Notes: generated by a model not told the origin, from the letters alone. A stretch of 64,000 bases of DNA from Streptomyces sp. NBC_01298 (GCF_035978755.1 NZ_CP108414.1:8370001-8434000); one strand, 5' to 3'. Shown: positions 53,303-62,175, counted from the stretch's first letter. Made by a program: numbers and translations.

Positions 53303-53668
53303 CTACGTGTGCCGCTGGCTCGCCAGAGCGGCCTCCACATCGGGGTGCTGCGGAAAGAGCCCGTCGGCGCCGGTGACGTGGAACATGCGTGCGACCGGCC
53401 TGTGCAGGCCGATCAGTTCGAGGCTGCCGCCCGTTTCCCGGGACGCGAGCCGGCTGTGCAACAAGACGTTGAGTCCCGTGGAATCGCAGAACGCCAGTCG
53501 GCTGAGATCGATCAGCAGGCGTCGCCCACCGCCCGCCCGGGCGGCTTCGAGAGCCGCGCGCAAGGGCTCCGCGGTGTCGTGGTCGAGCTCTCCGGCCAGG
53601 GTCAGGACGGTGGCACCGCCGAGGGGTCGCACGTCGACCGCGAAGCGGTCGTCGTCCGCCGAGGGCAT
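53303..53668 (-). CDS. STAS anti-sigma-factor antagonist (RsbV-like)
   Basis: 121 residues. STAS domain with the phospho-acceptor Ser63 in AFCDSTGLNVLLHS. Unphosphorylated it would bind the kinase and free the sigma factor. Middle gene of the operon STAS-STAS-kinase. Confidence 0.93.
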   Translation of the reverse strand: MPSADDDRFAVDVRPLGGATVLTLAGELDHDTAEPLRAALEAARAGGGRRLLIDLSRLAFCDSTGLNVLLHSRLASRETGGSLELIGLHRPVARMFHVTGADGLFPQHPDVEAALASQRHT

Positions 53669-53730
53669 CGCGTACCCCTTTCCCCCGGAGGTTCGGGTCT
53701 CGACAACGGGTATGTCCCGCGCCTACCCCG

Positions 53731-54093
53731 TCACGGGTCGCCAAACCCGGGCGGGGCGGTGTCGATGGGGAAGAGGGGGAGGGAGCCGGTGATCTCCAGC
53801 AGCCGCAGCATCTGGGCGTTCGGCGCCGCCAGGCGCAGCGTGCGGCCCGACTCCACGGCCTGCAGGCGGGCCCGGAGCAGCAGGTTCAGCCCGGCGGAAT
53901 CGCAGAAGGTGAGTTCACTGAGGTCGACGACGATGTCGGTGGGACCGCCCGCGCGGGTGACCGCTTCGAGCAGTTGGGCGCGCACCTCGTCGACCCGACT
54001 GATGTCCATCTCGCCCGACACGCGCACCACGGCCGCCTCCGTGGAAGAGGGAGGCGGCCCGGCTGGATCGTGCTCACCGTGCCCGTGGGGCAT
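53731..54093 (-). CDS. STAS anti-sigma-factor antagonist (second copy)
   Basis: 120 residues from ATG 54093. STAS domain with Ser66 in TFCDSAGLNLLLRARL. About half of its residues match the neighbouring STAS protein by eye. It starts 2 bp after the CsbD stop. Two antagonists may integrate two signals on one kinase. Confidence 0.92.
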   Translation of the reverse strand: MPHGHGEHDPAGPPPSSTEAAVVRVSGEMDISRVDEVRAQLLEAVTRAGGPTDIVVDLSELTFCDSAGLNLLLRARLQAVESGRTLRLAAPNAQMLRLLEITGSLPLFPIDTAPPGFGDP

Positions 54094-54095
54094 CC

Positions 54096-54275
54096 TCAGC
54101 GCTGTCCCTTGGCCTTCTTCATCTTGTTCGCGGCGTCCGAGGCCATTTCCTCGGCCTTGCCGGCCATCCGCTCGGTGCTTCCCTCCGCCTGCATGCGCTT
54201 GTCGTCCATCGTGTCGCCGAGGGTCTCCTTGAGCTTCCCCTTGGCCTGCTTCGCCTTCGCCTTCGCCTTGCTCAT
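54096..54275 (-). CDS. CsbD-family stress protein (second copy)
   Basis: 59 residues from ATG 54275 with GGAAGGA upstream. MSKAKAKAKQAKGKLKETLG, then DDKRMQAEGSTERMAGKAEE. Same family as 24282-24455. As first gene of an operon with STAS genes, it ties this protein directly to sigma-factor control. Confidence 0.88.
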   Translation of the reverse strand: MSKAKAKAKQAKGKLKETLGDTMDDKRMQAEGSTERMAGKAEEMASDAANKMKKAKGQR

Positions 54276-54417
54276 GACGTGCTTTTCCTTCCTGAGGGGG
54301 TACTGCTGCCACCATGCGGCAGCGGACGGCGGCCTGCAATCCGTGGCGAATCGTCCGCTTTCCGGCTGCCTGGAGTGGTGGGGGCGGGAAGGGCGCCTCT
54401 CGGGCGGGCGGCGCCGC

Positions 54418-54744
54418 TCACATGCCGATGTCGTGCGTGCGGCACCAGCCGATGGCGAGCCGGATGAGCCGGATGAGGGTGAGCACCCAAACGACGGCGA
54501 AGGCCCAGATCAGCGGTGGTGAGGAGGTGGCGACCGCGGAGCCGAGCAGGATCGCGCAGGCGGCGCCGAGGAGCCAGGTGCACAGGACGGACCGGCGGCG
54601 GCCCCGGTTTCCGGTGGAGGTCCAGGGCCTGATGCCGCGGCGCAGCGTACGGAGTCTGCGGTCCAGGAGCCGGTCGGCGCACAGGTCCTGCTCCATGTCC
54701 TTGAGGATCGTCAGTTCCTGACGAGAGAGCTCGGGGCCGTCCAT
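54418..54744 (-). CDS. DUF3040 membrane protein
   Basis: 108 residues from ATG 54744. The DUF3040 start LSRQELTILKDMEQDLCADR is followed by two membrane helices and CRTHDIGM at the end. Unknown function, typical of actinobacteria. Confidence 0.85.
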   Translation of the reverse strand: MDGPELSRQELTILKDMEQDLCADRLLDRRLRTLRRGIRPWTSTGNRGRRRSVLCTWLLGAACAILLGSAVATSSPPLIWAFAVVWVLTLIRLIRLAIGWCRTHDIGM

Positions 54745-54788
54745 CGCGAAGCCCCTCTCCTGCCCGGTCCTTGGCCGCTGCCGCCGTC

Positions 54789-55025
54789 CTACGGATGTGG
54801 TGCGGCCGAAGCGAACCCGATGCATTCCACGTCGATCTGATCGGCGAGCTCGGTCAGTACGCCCGCCAAGTCCCGGACGGTCCGCTCGTCTCCGCGCATC
54901 TCGCCGGTGTGCTCCGATTCCAGCCAGTCGGCCGAGAGCCGGCGCAGGAGGTCGGTGACGTGATCGGCGGGGATCAGCAGGACGCCGTCATCCGCGGGGA
55001 TCAGCGGTATGGATATCTGGATCAT
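54789..55025 (-). CDS. DUF6213-like small protein
   Basis: 78 residues: IPLIPADDGVLLIPADHVTD, LAGVLTELADQIDVECIGFA. Soluble alpha/beta protein with no catalytic motif. The DUF name is from memory. It precedes DUF3040 on the same strand by 44 bp. Confidence 0.72.
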   Translation of the reverse strand: MIQISIPLIPADDGVLLIPADHVTDLLRRLSADWLESEHTGEMRGDERTVRDLAGVLTELADQIDVECIGFASAAPHP

Positions 55026-55110
55026 GGAACCGTCTCCAGGGGAACGTCCGCGCGTGTCCCCGCGCGCCGGGCGCGTCCGTGCGTGGCGGGCGCGCCCGGG
55101 CGGGTCCGCG

Positions 55111-55266
55111 CTACCAATAGTGCCGCCGCCCTCCGACGGCGTGCCCGACGGATCCGAGCACCCACAGGACGACCCCGATGACGACGAGGATGATCCCCAG
55201 CGTCCACAGGATCGAAATGCCGAGGAGCCAGCCGACGATCAACAGGACTATGCCAAGCGCGATCAT
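55111..55266 (-). CDS. DUF6131-like small membrane protein
   Basis: 51 residues from ATG 55266: two hydrophobic helices (MIALGIVLLIVGWLLGISIL and GIILVVIGVVLWVLGSVG) and the conserved C-terminal GGRRHYW. Widespread in Streptomyces; role unknown. Confidence 0.78.
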   Translation of the reverse strand: MIALGIVLLIVGWLLGISILWTLGIILVVIGVVLWVLGSVGHAVGGRRHYW

Positions 55267-55404
55267 GATGTTCTCCCATCTCGCATCTAGCAGGCTGCTT
55301 CTGCCCCGATCCGGTGCCGGAATGCGGTGGGAGGCGGACCAGTCCGGTGGAGAGGGCTCGGGCCTCGGCGGCGGTGGGCCCCGGGGCCGCCGCGTGGCCA
55401 TAAG

Positions 55405-55463
55405 TATCTTGACGTCAAGATTGATCTAGGGCAGGCTTCCGCTGGTATCTCGATGTCGAGATA
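55405..55463 (+). promoter_or_regulatory. Two 18-bp MarR-like operators
   Basis: TATCTTGACGTCAAGATT (55405-55422) and TATCTCGATGTCGAGATA (55446-55463), each palindromic with one mismatch pair. Centres are 41 bp apart, about four helical turns, so two dimers could bind one face. They lie 28-86 bp before the MFS start, where the promoter should be. ATCTTGA/TCAAGAT palindromes are typical of MarR-family repressors. No marR gene is in the window near it. Confidence 0.75.
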
Positions 55464-55490
55464 CTTTCGCGGGGGTACGGAGGCCATGGG

Positions 55491-56999
55491 ATGCGGCGGC
55501 GCGGTGCGGGGATCCGGAGAGTTCCGCAGGGGTGGCAGGGGTGGCAGGGGTGGCAGGGGTGGCAGGGACGGCAGGGACGGCAGGGGTGGCAGAGGCGGTC
55601 GGGGCCGCCGCGGAAGCCCCGACGGCCGGGCCTGGTGGCCCAGTTGCGGCGGCCTCCGGGGGGCCGGGACGCCCGGATCATGCTGCTCGCCCTGCTCCTC
55701 GACCGCGCCGGCACGGGCGTGTGGGCCGCCTCCTCCGTCCTCTACTTCACCTTCGTCCTCGGCCTGGACGCCGGCCGGATCGGCCTCCTGCTGGGCGCCG
55801 CGGCCGTGGCGGGCATCTGCGGATCGCCCCTGGCGGGGCACCTGGCCGGCCGGTTCCCGGTGCGCTCCCTGCTGATCGGCTGTCACCTGCTGCGCCTGGG
55901 CACCCTCGGCGCCCTGCTCGTGGCCACCCGCTTCGAGGTGCTCCTGACCCTGGTCGCCGTCACCTGTCTCGGGGACCGGGCGGCCAAGGCGCTCGAGATG
56001 CTGTTCGCCACGCGGGTGGCGGGTGAACGGCGCGGTACCTACCAGGCGCTGGCGCGCAGTTCGGCGAACGCCGGCTACGCGGTGGGCGCGGGCATCGCCG
56101 CGGCCGGCCTCGCGGTCGGGACCCCGGAGGCCTACCGGGCGCTGATCCTGGCCAACGCCCTGTCGTTCCTCGCGGCGGCCCTGCTGGTCTGGCGCACCAG
56201 GGAACCCCGGGCCGAGGGGCGGGTGGCCGCGGGCGCGGTCGACGCGGTCAACGCGGGAGGGGAGGCCGGGAGGGGGGAGGCCGGGACCGGTCCGGCCGGT
56301 GATGGCGCGCCCGGCCGGACGCGGGCCCCGAGCCCGTGGCGGGACCGCGGCTACCTGCGCTTCGTCCTGCTCGACATCGCGATGAACCTCGACGACTCGG
56401 TCCTGGCCGTCGGCCTGCCGCTGTGGCTGGTGGCCCACACCGACGCGCCGCACGCCCTGGTCCCGGCCTTCCTCGTCATCAACACCGTGCTGGTCGTCGT
56501 ACTCCAACTCCGCGTCTCGGCGCGGTACGAGGGACCCCGTCAGGCCGCGGCGGCGCTCTCCGTGTACGGGCTGGCCATGTTCGCCTGCTGCGTCCTGCTG
56601 GCCCTGAGCGCCGGGACCGGGGCGCTGGCCGCGTCGGTGGTGCTGCTCGCCGCGGCGGGGCTGGTCACGGGCGCGGAACTGCTGCGGTCGGTGAGTTCCT
56701 GGGAACTGGCGGTCTCGCTCGCCCCCGAGCGGGCGCGGGCCTCGTACCTGGGAGTGGCGGGCATGGCCATGTCCGTCCAGAAGTCGGCCGGTCCACTGCT
56801 CCTGACCGGCGTGGTGATGACGGCCGGGCCGGCGGGCTGGCTGGCCCTCGGCGCGGGGATCGCGGTCCTGTCGGTGGTCCAGCGGCGCTCCGCGGTCCGC
56901 CGCCTGGACTCCGGGTTCGCGCCGCCCGCGCCGACCGCGCACAAGATCATCGCGCCCGCACCCGTCCCGCCCGCGGCGGACGCCGCTCCCGCGGGCTGA
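55491..56999 (+). CDS. MFS efflux-type transporter
   Basis: 502 residues from ATG 55491, 7 bp after GGAGG. The first ~55 residues are a Gly-Trp-Gln repeat and basic stretch. Then about 12 membrane helices follow in two halves: [36 protein letters not shown], a central polar loop (about 240-275), and [20 protein letters not shown]. Likely a drug or metabolite exporter induced through the MarR-type operators. An internal Met about 62 could also start a shorter form, but the ribosome site favours 55491. Confidence 0.87.
   Translation: MRRRGAGIRRVPQGWQGWQGWQGWQGRQGRQGWQRRSGPPRKPRRPGLVAQLRRPPGGRDARIMLLALLLDRAGTGVWAASSVLYFTFVLGLDAGRIGLLLGAAAVAGICGSPLAGHLAGRFPVRSLLIGCHLLRLGTLGALLVATRFEVLLTLVAVTCLGDRAAKALEMLFATRVAGERRGTYQALARSSANAGYAVGAGIAAAGLAVGTPEAYRALILANALSFLAAALLVWRTREPRAEGRVAAGAVDAVNAGGEAGRGEAGTGPAGDGAPGRTRAPSPWRDRGYLRFVLLDIAMNLDDSVLAVGLPLWLVAHTDAPHALVPAFLVINTVLVVVLQLRVSARYEGPRQAAAALSVYGLAMFACCVLLALSAGTGALAASVVLLAAAGLVTGAELLRSVSSWELAVSLAPERARASYLGVAGMAMSVQKSAGPLLLTGVVMTAGPAGWLALGAGIAVLSVVQRRSAVRRLDSGFAPPAPTAHKIIAPAPVPPAADAAPAG
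55527..55592 (+). repeat. 9-bp tandem repeat coding Gln-Gly-Trp units
   Basis: CAGGGGTGG/CAGGGACGG seven times plus CAG, in frame, encoding QGW or QGR units at residues 13-34 of the MFS protein. Copy-number change keeps the frame. Confidence 0.9.
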
Positions 57000-57048
57000 A
57001 ACCGCGTACTCCGGCGCGGGCGGGCACCGGGGTGCGCGGGCGTACGGC

Positions 57049-57465
57049 TCAGGCCTGGACGGCCGGGCCGTCCATCGTCCAGGCGGAGTTGTGCGCGGTG
57101 AACCCGACGTGCGGGTAGTAGTCCACGGCCGCCGGGGCCGCGAGCAGGATCAGCTTGGCCTGCGGCGCGGCCTCCCGGGTCGCGCGGATGAGGTCCTTGC
57201 CCACGCCCTTGCCCTGGTACGCGGAGTCCACGGCGAGGTCGCTGAGGTAGGTGGAGTACGCGCCGTCGGTGATCGAGCGGGAGATCCCGATGAGCCGGCC
57301 GTCCCCGTCGCGGGCGACGATGACCAGGTTGGCGCCGGCGAGCATCCGGGTGAAGCGCTGGGTGTCCTCCACGGGGCGGCGTTCGGCGAGGGTGGACGCC
57401 CGGTACAGGGCGGCCGCCTCCTCCACGTCGAGGGCGCCGCCGATGACCTGTTCACACTTCCACAT
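57049..57465 (-). CDS. GNAT-family N-acetyltransferase
   Basis: 138 residues. Acetyl-CoA site in DSAYQGKGVGKDLIRATREA following the strand STYLSDLAV; the C-terminal AAVDYYPHVGFTAHNSAWTM is the usual Tyr-x-x-x-GF end. Starts 14 bp inside the end of the purB-like gene, so translated with it. Substrate unknown. Confidence 0.9.
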   Translation of the reverse strand: MWKCEQVIGGALDVEEAAALYRASTLAERRPVEDTQRFTRMLAGANLVIVARDGDGRLIGISRSITDGAYSTYLSDLAVDSAYQGKGVGKDLIRATREAAPQAKLILLAAPAAVDYYPHVGFTAHNSAWTMDGPAVQA

Positions 57466-58783
57466 GCTGGTGCTGCTCCTTGCCGGGACGTTCGCTGAGT
57501 CGGTCGCTGAGTTCTTCGAGTCGGGACTTGAGGTGGTCCCGGTTGGCCAGGAACCGCCGGGGGTCGAGGAGGCCGGCGGGGACGGCGACCCCGCGGGCGG
57601 CCAGGGCGTCGGTCAGTGGAATCCCTGTACGCCGGGTTTCGTCGGCGGCCGCCTGGACGAGCCGGTACGCGTGCTCGCGTTCCGCGCCGTCGGCGACCAG
57701 GCCGAGGAACACCCCGGAGGAGTGGACGAGGCCGTGGGTCGCGTCGATGTTGGCGGCCATCCGCTCCGGAAAGACCTCCAGGCCCCGGATGACGGCCGCG
57801 GCCGAGACCAGCTGGTAGTGCGCGATCGTCAGGCTGTCCGGCAGGACGATCCGCTCCACCGAGGAGTGCGCCAAGTCCCTTTCGTGCCACAGGGCGACGT
57901 TCTCGTACGCGGCGCCCGCGTTGGCCCGCAGGACCCGGGCGAGGCCGCACAGACGCTCGCTTGTCGTCGGATTGCGCTTGTGCGGCATGGCGCTGGAGCC
58001 CTGGTAGGCGCTGGTGCGGGGCTCGTCGACCTCGCGCACCTCCGTGCGCTGGAGCATCCGCATCTCCAGCGCGAACTGCTCCACGACGGCGCCGGTCAGG
58101 GCGAGGGTGGACAGCAGCTGGGCGTGCCGGTCGCGGGCGACGACATGCGTCGGGATCGGTTCGAAGCCCAGCCCCAGCTCCCCGCACACGTACTCCTCCA
58201 ACCGGGGCGAGATGTGGGAGTAGGTGCCGACGGGGCCCGAGACGGTACCCACCGCCACCGCCGTACGGGCATCCGCCAGCCGGGTCAGACAGCGGCTCAT
58301 GGCCTGGGCGTGGACGGCCGGTTTCTGCCCGAAGGCGGTCGGCTCGGCGTGGATCCCGTGCGTCCGCGCGATGCACACGGTGTCCCAGTGCTCCAGGGCC
58401 CGGTCCGCCAGGATCCGGGTGAAGGAGCGGGCCGCCTCCAGGACGAGGTCCAGGGAGCGGGCGAGCAGGTACCCCTGAGCGGTGTCGACGAGGTCGTAAC
58501 TGGTCATGCCGTGGTGGACCCAGCGCGCCGAGCCGGGCGGCATCGTCTCCGTGTAGGCGGCCAGGAACGCGAGGACCTCGTGGTCCCGCTCCGCCTCCAG
58601 CTCCCGGATCCGCTCGACGGCGGGCACCGGAGCCCGCCGGATGTCGGTCAGCGCCTCGTCCGGCACGACTCCGAGCCCGGCCTGCGCCGTGCTGGCGAGC
58701 ACCTCGACCCGGACCCAGGTCTCGTACGTGGACTCGGCGGTCCACAACGCCGCCATCTCCGGCAGCGCGTAACGCTGGATCAA
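57452..58783 (-). CDS. purB: Adenylosuccinate lyase (PurB family)
   Basis: 443 residues. Fumarase-superfamily lyase: catalytic loop GSSAMPHKRNPTTSERLCGL, HHGMTSYDLVDTAQGYLLA and ARTHGIHAEPTAFGQ with the active-site His. Normally cleaves adenylosuccinate and SAICAR in purine synthesis. Being coupled to an acetyltransferase rather than pur genes suggests it may be a paralogue with a special role; sequence alone fits PurB. Confidence 0.9.
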   Translation of the reverse strand: MIQRYALPEMAALWTAESTYETWVRVEVLASTAQAGLGVVPDEALTDIRRAPVPAVERIRELEAERDHEVLAFLAAYTETMPPGSARWVHHGMTSYDLVDTAQGYLLARSLDLVLEAARSFTRILADRALEHWDTVCIARTHGIHAEPTAFGQKPAVHAQAMSRCLTRLADARTAVAVGTVSGPVGTYSHISPRLEEYVCGELGLGFEPIPTHVVARDRHAQLLSTLALTGAVVEQFALEMRMLQRTEVREVDEPRTSAYQGSSAMPHKRNPTTSERLCGLARVLRANAGAAYENVALWHERDLAHSSVERIVLPDSLTIAHYQLVSAAAVIRGLEVFPERMAANIDATHGLVHSSGVFLGLVADGAEREHAYRLVQAAADETRRTGIPLTDALAARGVAVPAGLLDPRRFLANRDHLKSRLEELSDRLSERPGKEQHQHVEV

Positions 58784-58860
58784 GGCGCACCTCTCCCGTC
58801 GCGCCAGGGCATGCCGAGCCGTCGGCCCGCTTCCTGGTCCCTGCTTCCCGCACTCCGTAC

Positions 58861-58893
58861 GGTAATAGATGAGATGCTGTTTTGGCTATTACC
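58861..58893. promoter_or_regulatory. Inverted repeat upstream of purB-like gene
   Basis: GGTAATAG (58861-58868) and CTATTACC (58886-58893), perfect 8-bp arms with a 17-bp A/T-rich spacer, 78 bp before the purB start. In this GC-rich DNA such an A/T-rich palindrome is conspicuous; likely an operator. Confidence 0.5.
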
Positions 58894-58895
58894 TG

Positions 58896-59009
58896 TCACC
58901 GCGTCGAGGCTCCGGCGAGCGGGAGGAGGTGGCGCTCCAGGACCGCCGCCACGCCGTCCTCGTCGTTGCCGGTGGTGATCTCGTCGGCGACCGCCTTGAC
59001 CCGACGAGA
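58896..59009 (-). pseudogene. C-terminal remnant of a Cof-type HAD phosphatase
   Basis: Minus-strand reading VKAVADEITTGNDEDGVAAV then LERHL with stop at 58896 matches the C-terminus of Cof/HAD sugar phosphatases (VKAVADEVT.SNDEDGV type). The nucleophile domain and all else are missing; another gene's start follows within 25 bp. Confidence 0.6.
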
Positions 59010-59023
59010 AGGAAGAACCACCC

Positions 59024-59281
59024 GTGAAGATCGTGATCGCACAGGACCACGCCGACCTCAGCCGCACGGCCGCCGACGTCGTGCTCGGGGAGATGCTGCA
59101 CGACCGGCGCGTCAACATGGCCCTCACCGCCGGAGCGAGCCCCGCGGGCACGTACGAGATCGTCACCGACAGCCTGCGCCGGAACCCCGGGAGGCCGCGT
59201 CGAGGCTGGGCTGAACGCGGCGGGGTGCGGATCCCGGACGGTCCGGGATCCGTCCGCCCCCGGTCGTTTAGAACCAGGTGA
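59024..59281 (+). pseudogene. Truncated NagB/6-phosphogluconolactonase-like gene
   Basis: GTG 59024 behind AAGGA reads MKIVIAQDHADLSRTAADVV, GEMLHDRRVNMALTAGASPA, GTYEIV, the N-terminus of glucosamine-6-phosphate deaminase-like proteins including the phosphate loop (LTAGASPAGTY for ATGSTP). The match ends near 59190; the frame then reads random sequence to 59281. The catalytic Asp/His part is absent. Convergent with the next gene, overlapping 14 bp. Confidence 0.7.
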
Positions 59282-60584
59282 GGGCGAGGGGGAAGGTGGT
59301 GGTGGCGGTGGTCGGGGTGGCGTCGGTGGCGGTGGCGGTGATCTGGAGGGTTCCGGTGGCCCAGGGTTTGCCGGTGATGCGGCCGGTGGTGGCGTCGAGG
59401 GTGAGGCCCCAGGGGAGTGCGGTGGCGGTGTAGCGGACGGGGGGTTTGCCACCTGTGGTGGTGAGCTGGATGGTGCAGTTCTGGTTGAACTTGCAGGCTT
59501 GCGGGCCGGGGTTGAGCAGCTTCAGGTCACCGGGGGTCGGCGTCGAGGTGGGCGTCGGCGTGGGCGTCGGCGTGGGAGTGGGAGTCGGGGTCGGCGTGGG
59601 CGTCGGCGTGGGGGTGGGCGTGGGTGTCGGTGTGCCGCCGCAGTTCGGAGTGGCTTCCGGGGGGAGCGGGACCCGCCAGATCTGGGTGTCGTTCTCCGAG
59701 CCGACGAGCAGGGTGGTGCAGTCGAGGTACGTCACCGTCTCGCCCTGGGACTGCGCGGGCAGGGCCACGTCCGCGAGTTTGGCGCCCGAGGTGTCGTACA
59801 CCGAGGCGGTGTTGGCCCCCAGGGGGCCGCCGCTGCGCAGGGTGTACGAGGCCCCCGAGGGGGAGAACGCGCCGTCGGTGGCGAAGACCGGGCCTGGCCG
59901 GACGGCGGTCAGGGTGCCCAGTTGCCCGGGTACCGGCGGCAGGGGGGCCTGGTACAACTGGCCGGCCGCTCCGGCGAGTTTGCTCGCGATGTGGATCCGG
60001 CCGGTGACCGGGTCGGCCAGCAGGGACTCGGCGTCGTGCTTCCCGTCGGCGTAGGCGAAGCGGTAGGTCACCGGCGTCACCGAGGCGTTGGTGAGCAGGT
60101 CGGGTTCGGGGAAGGAGTGCACGGTGATCTCGGCGCGGCTGCCGAAGTTGTCCCCGATGTCGCCGACCAGGATCGCGGGACGGCCCGCGGAGTCCTTGCC
60201 GAGGGCCAGCCCCTCCCAGTCGGTGTTGCCGACCCCGGAGACCGTGTACGTGGCCTTGAGCAGGCCGGTGGCTCCGGTGCAGTCGATGGCGAACACCTGG
60301 TTGGTGTTCCCGCTGTCGTTGACGGCGTAGAAGACGCCGGTGTGTTTTCGGCTCATGGCGAGCCCGCTGATCTCGGTCATGCCTCCGGGGAGGGTGCACT
60401 GACGCTCGGGAGCGGCGGCGCCGCCGGCCAGGGGTGCGGACGCGGGCGGCGCGGTGGCCGCGTCGGCGGTCCCGGCGGCGGGGCCTGTCAGCCAGGCAGC
60501 GGCGGGCAGGGCCGCGGCGAGGACCGCGGTGGCGAGGGCGGCGGCGCGCGGGGGCGTGAGGTGTAGTCGGAACATGCCCACCAT
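59268..60584 (-). CDS. Secreted protein with Pro-Thr linker and Ig-like domain
   Basis: 438 residues. Signal peptide (about 1-42, ending TADA). Residues about 60-310 look like a beta-propeller-type extracellular domain (ISGLAMSRKHTGVFYAVNDS GN as two parts, DWEGLALGKD, ILVGDIGDNFGSR). A Pro-Thr run of about 34 residues (coded by 6-bp repeats, about 59531-59633) forms a linker. The last ~85 residues are a putative Ig domain (PPVRYTATALPWGLTLDATT GRITGKP as two parts). It is probably cell-surface or extracellular; ligand unknown. Confidence 0.85.
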   Translation of the reverse strand: MVGMFRLHLTPPRAAALATAVLAAALPAAAWLTGPAAGTADAATAPPASAPLAGGAAAPERQCTLPGGMTEISGLAMSRKHTGVFYAVNDSGNTNQVFAIDCTGATGLLKATYTVSGVGNTDWEGLALGKDSAGRPAILVGDIGDNFGSRAEITVHSFPEPDLLTNASVTPVTYRFAYADGKHDAESLLADPVTGRIHIASKLAGAAGQLYQAPLPPVPGQLGTLTAVRPGPVFATDGAFSPSGASYTLRSGGPLGANTASVYDTSGAKLADVALPAQSQGETVTYLDCTTLLVGSENDTQIWRVPLPPEATPNCGGTPTPTPTPTPTPTPTPTPTPTPTPTPTPTSTPTPGDLKLLNPGPQACKFNQNCTIQLTTTGGKPPVRYTATALPWGLTLDATTGRITGKPWATGTLQITATATDATPTTATTTFPLALTWF

Positions 60585-60751
60585 GTGAGGGGGAGCCGGT
60601 TCACGGCGCCAGGGTCAACCGGCCTCCGTTCGAGCATCGTTCAATGCCGGGAGGGCATGTCCCGGCCGCCGAGGGGCTCTCTCCGTTCGGCCCGTCCGGA
60701 ACCCGCGCCGCGTGCGGCCCCCGCGGCCCCCGCGGCCCGTGCGGTCACCGA

Positions 60752-61645
60752 TCACCGGGAGGGCTCGCGCACGGGGGCCTTGTGCCGGGCGTGGGCGATG
60801 AAGGCGCGGGCCGCGCGGCTGAGCGGCCGGCGGGCGTGCGCGATCCCCACCGGACGCAGGAGGGGCGGGGTGAAGGAACGTATCTCCGCCCTGCTGCCGA
60901 AGGCCCGCGCGACCACGTCGCGGTACCAGATGAGGGAGCCGCGGCCGTCGGTCACCCCCGTCACCCAGCCGAGTCGTTCGTCGACCTCCAGACAGGGCAC
61001 GGGGCGCACGCCCAGACAGCTGAACATGGCCTCCATCTCGGTGCGCCGGCCGGTCCCGGGGGTGGGCAGCACCATGGGCAGTCCGTCGAGTGCGCGGAAC
61101 GGTAAGGGGTCGGGCAGCGCCGAGCCCACGGGGGAGATGAGGACCACCTCGCGCTCCTGGATGTAGTGGGTGGTGAGGTCCTTGTCGAGGGGGAGATCCA
61201 CGAGCGCCAACTCGGCCCTGCTCTGAGTGAGTTCCTCGACCACGGCCTCGCGGCTGTCGTACTGGTGGAGTCTGACGTCGAGGCCGGGGTGCCGTTCCGT
61301 GAAGGTGTGGACCAGCTCGGAGGCCAGATCGAGGGCCAGGGTGGGTGTGGTCACCATGGACAGGGCGGCCCTGGCGCCCAGTCCGTGAGGAGTGCCGATG
61401 TCGTCGATGGCCTCCACCGCGTCGAGCACGGTGCGGGCCAGCCGGACGACCCGGGCCCCTTCCGGTGTGAGGTCCACCCCCCTTCCCCGGCGTGCGAGGA
61501 GATCGACCCCGAGGTCGCGCTCCATGGCCTGGACGGCTCGGGACAGGGCGGACTGGGCGACGAAGACGGAGGCCGCCGCGCCGGTGATGGAACGGCAGTC
61601 GGCGACGGCGACGAGGTAGCGGAGCTGGGCGAGGGTGGGGGTCAT
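60752..61645 (-). CDS. LysR-family transcriptional regulator
   Basis: 297 residues from ATG 61645. The N-terminal helix-turn-helix is LRYLVAVADCRSITGAAASV, FVAQSALSRAVQAMERDLGV. The effector domain has the family's two-lobe pattern (ALSMVTTPTLALDLASELV, ELALVDLPLDKD). It lies divergent from the large gene at 62176, with a 530-bp gap, so it may regulate that gene, as LysR proteins often do. Confidence 0.93.
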   Translation of the reverse strand: MTPTLAQLRYLVAVADCRSITGAAASVFVAQSALSRAVQAMERDLGVDLLARRGRGVDLTPEGARVVRLARTVLDAVEAIDDIGTPHGLGARAALSMVTTPTLALDLASELVHTFTERHPGLDVRLHQYDSREAVVEELTQSRAELALVDLPLDKDLTTHYIQEREVVLISPVGSALPDPLPFRALDGLPMVLPTPGTGRRTEMEAMFSCLGVRPVPCLEVDERLGWVTGVTDGRGSLIWYRDVVARAFGSRAEIRSFTPPLLRPVGIAHARRPLSRAARAFIAHARHKAPVREPSR

Positions 61646-62175
61646 GACCGGACGGTAACCGGGCGAGGGTGTACCTGTAAGAGCGCGACGGGTGAACAAC
61701 CGACAGACTCCGCAAAGGTGTTCATGCCGGACCGGTGACAACCCATACCCATGCGGCATGAGCCCGGGCGGCGCGGATGCGCCGACCGGCAGGCCACCGA
61801 CGGGACTTTCGGGTCGTCCGCGTGTCAAAGCCGCAGGTCACGGCGGAGCCGGGAGCGGGGCGACGCTGCGGCCGGGGACCCGCCCGGGCGGGTGGTGGTC
61901 GTCCCGAACGTGAAGTGAACGGCTCCGGATGGCCGTTGACAGTGATGGGCCGCCACCGCACGATGCATCCCGGCAACAGGGAATTTGACCAACGCTCAAC
62001 CCTGTCCCCGCAGAATCGTCCGGCCGTTTCGCGCGTCGCCCACCTCGGAGGTCCAGGGGGAGGGCGCCTCGTCCGCCGTCCTTCCCGCACGACCTTCCCG
62101 CGCTTTCCCCGTCTTCCGTCCCGCACCCCGTCTGCGTCATGTCACACAGCACATAGCACTGGAAGAGGAGCGTCC
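61646..62175. other. 530-bp intergenic region between divergent genes
   Basis: No gene seen. Contains TTGACA at 61936-61941 with a weak -10 (CACGAT) 17 bp on, a possible rightward promoter for the large gene. The LysR T-N11-A site could not be fixed. Confidence 0.45.

Noticed and set aside
59531..59633. Repeat array that might be taken for CRISPR or VNTR
   Set aside because: It is the in-frame coding of a Pro-Thr linker; units of 6 bp with no spacers.
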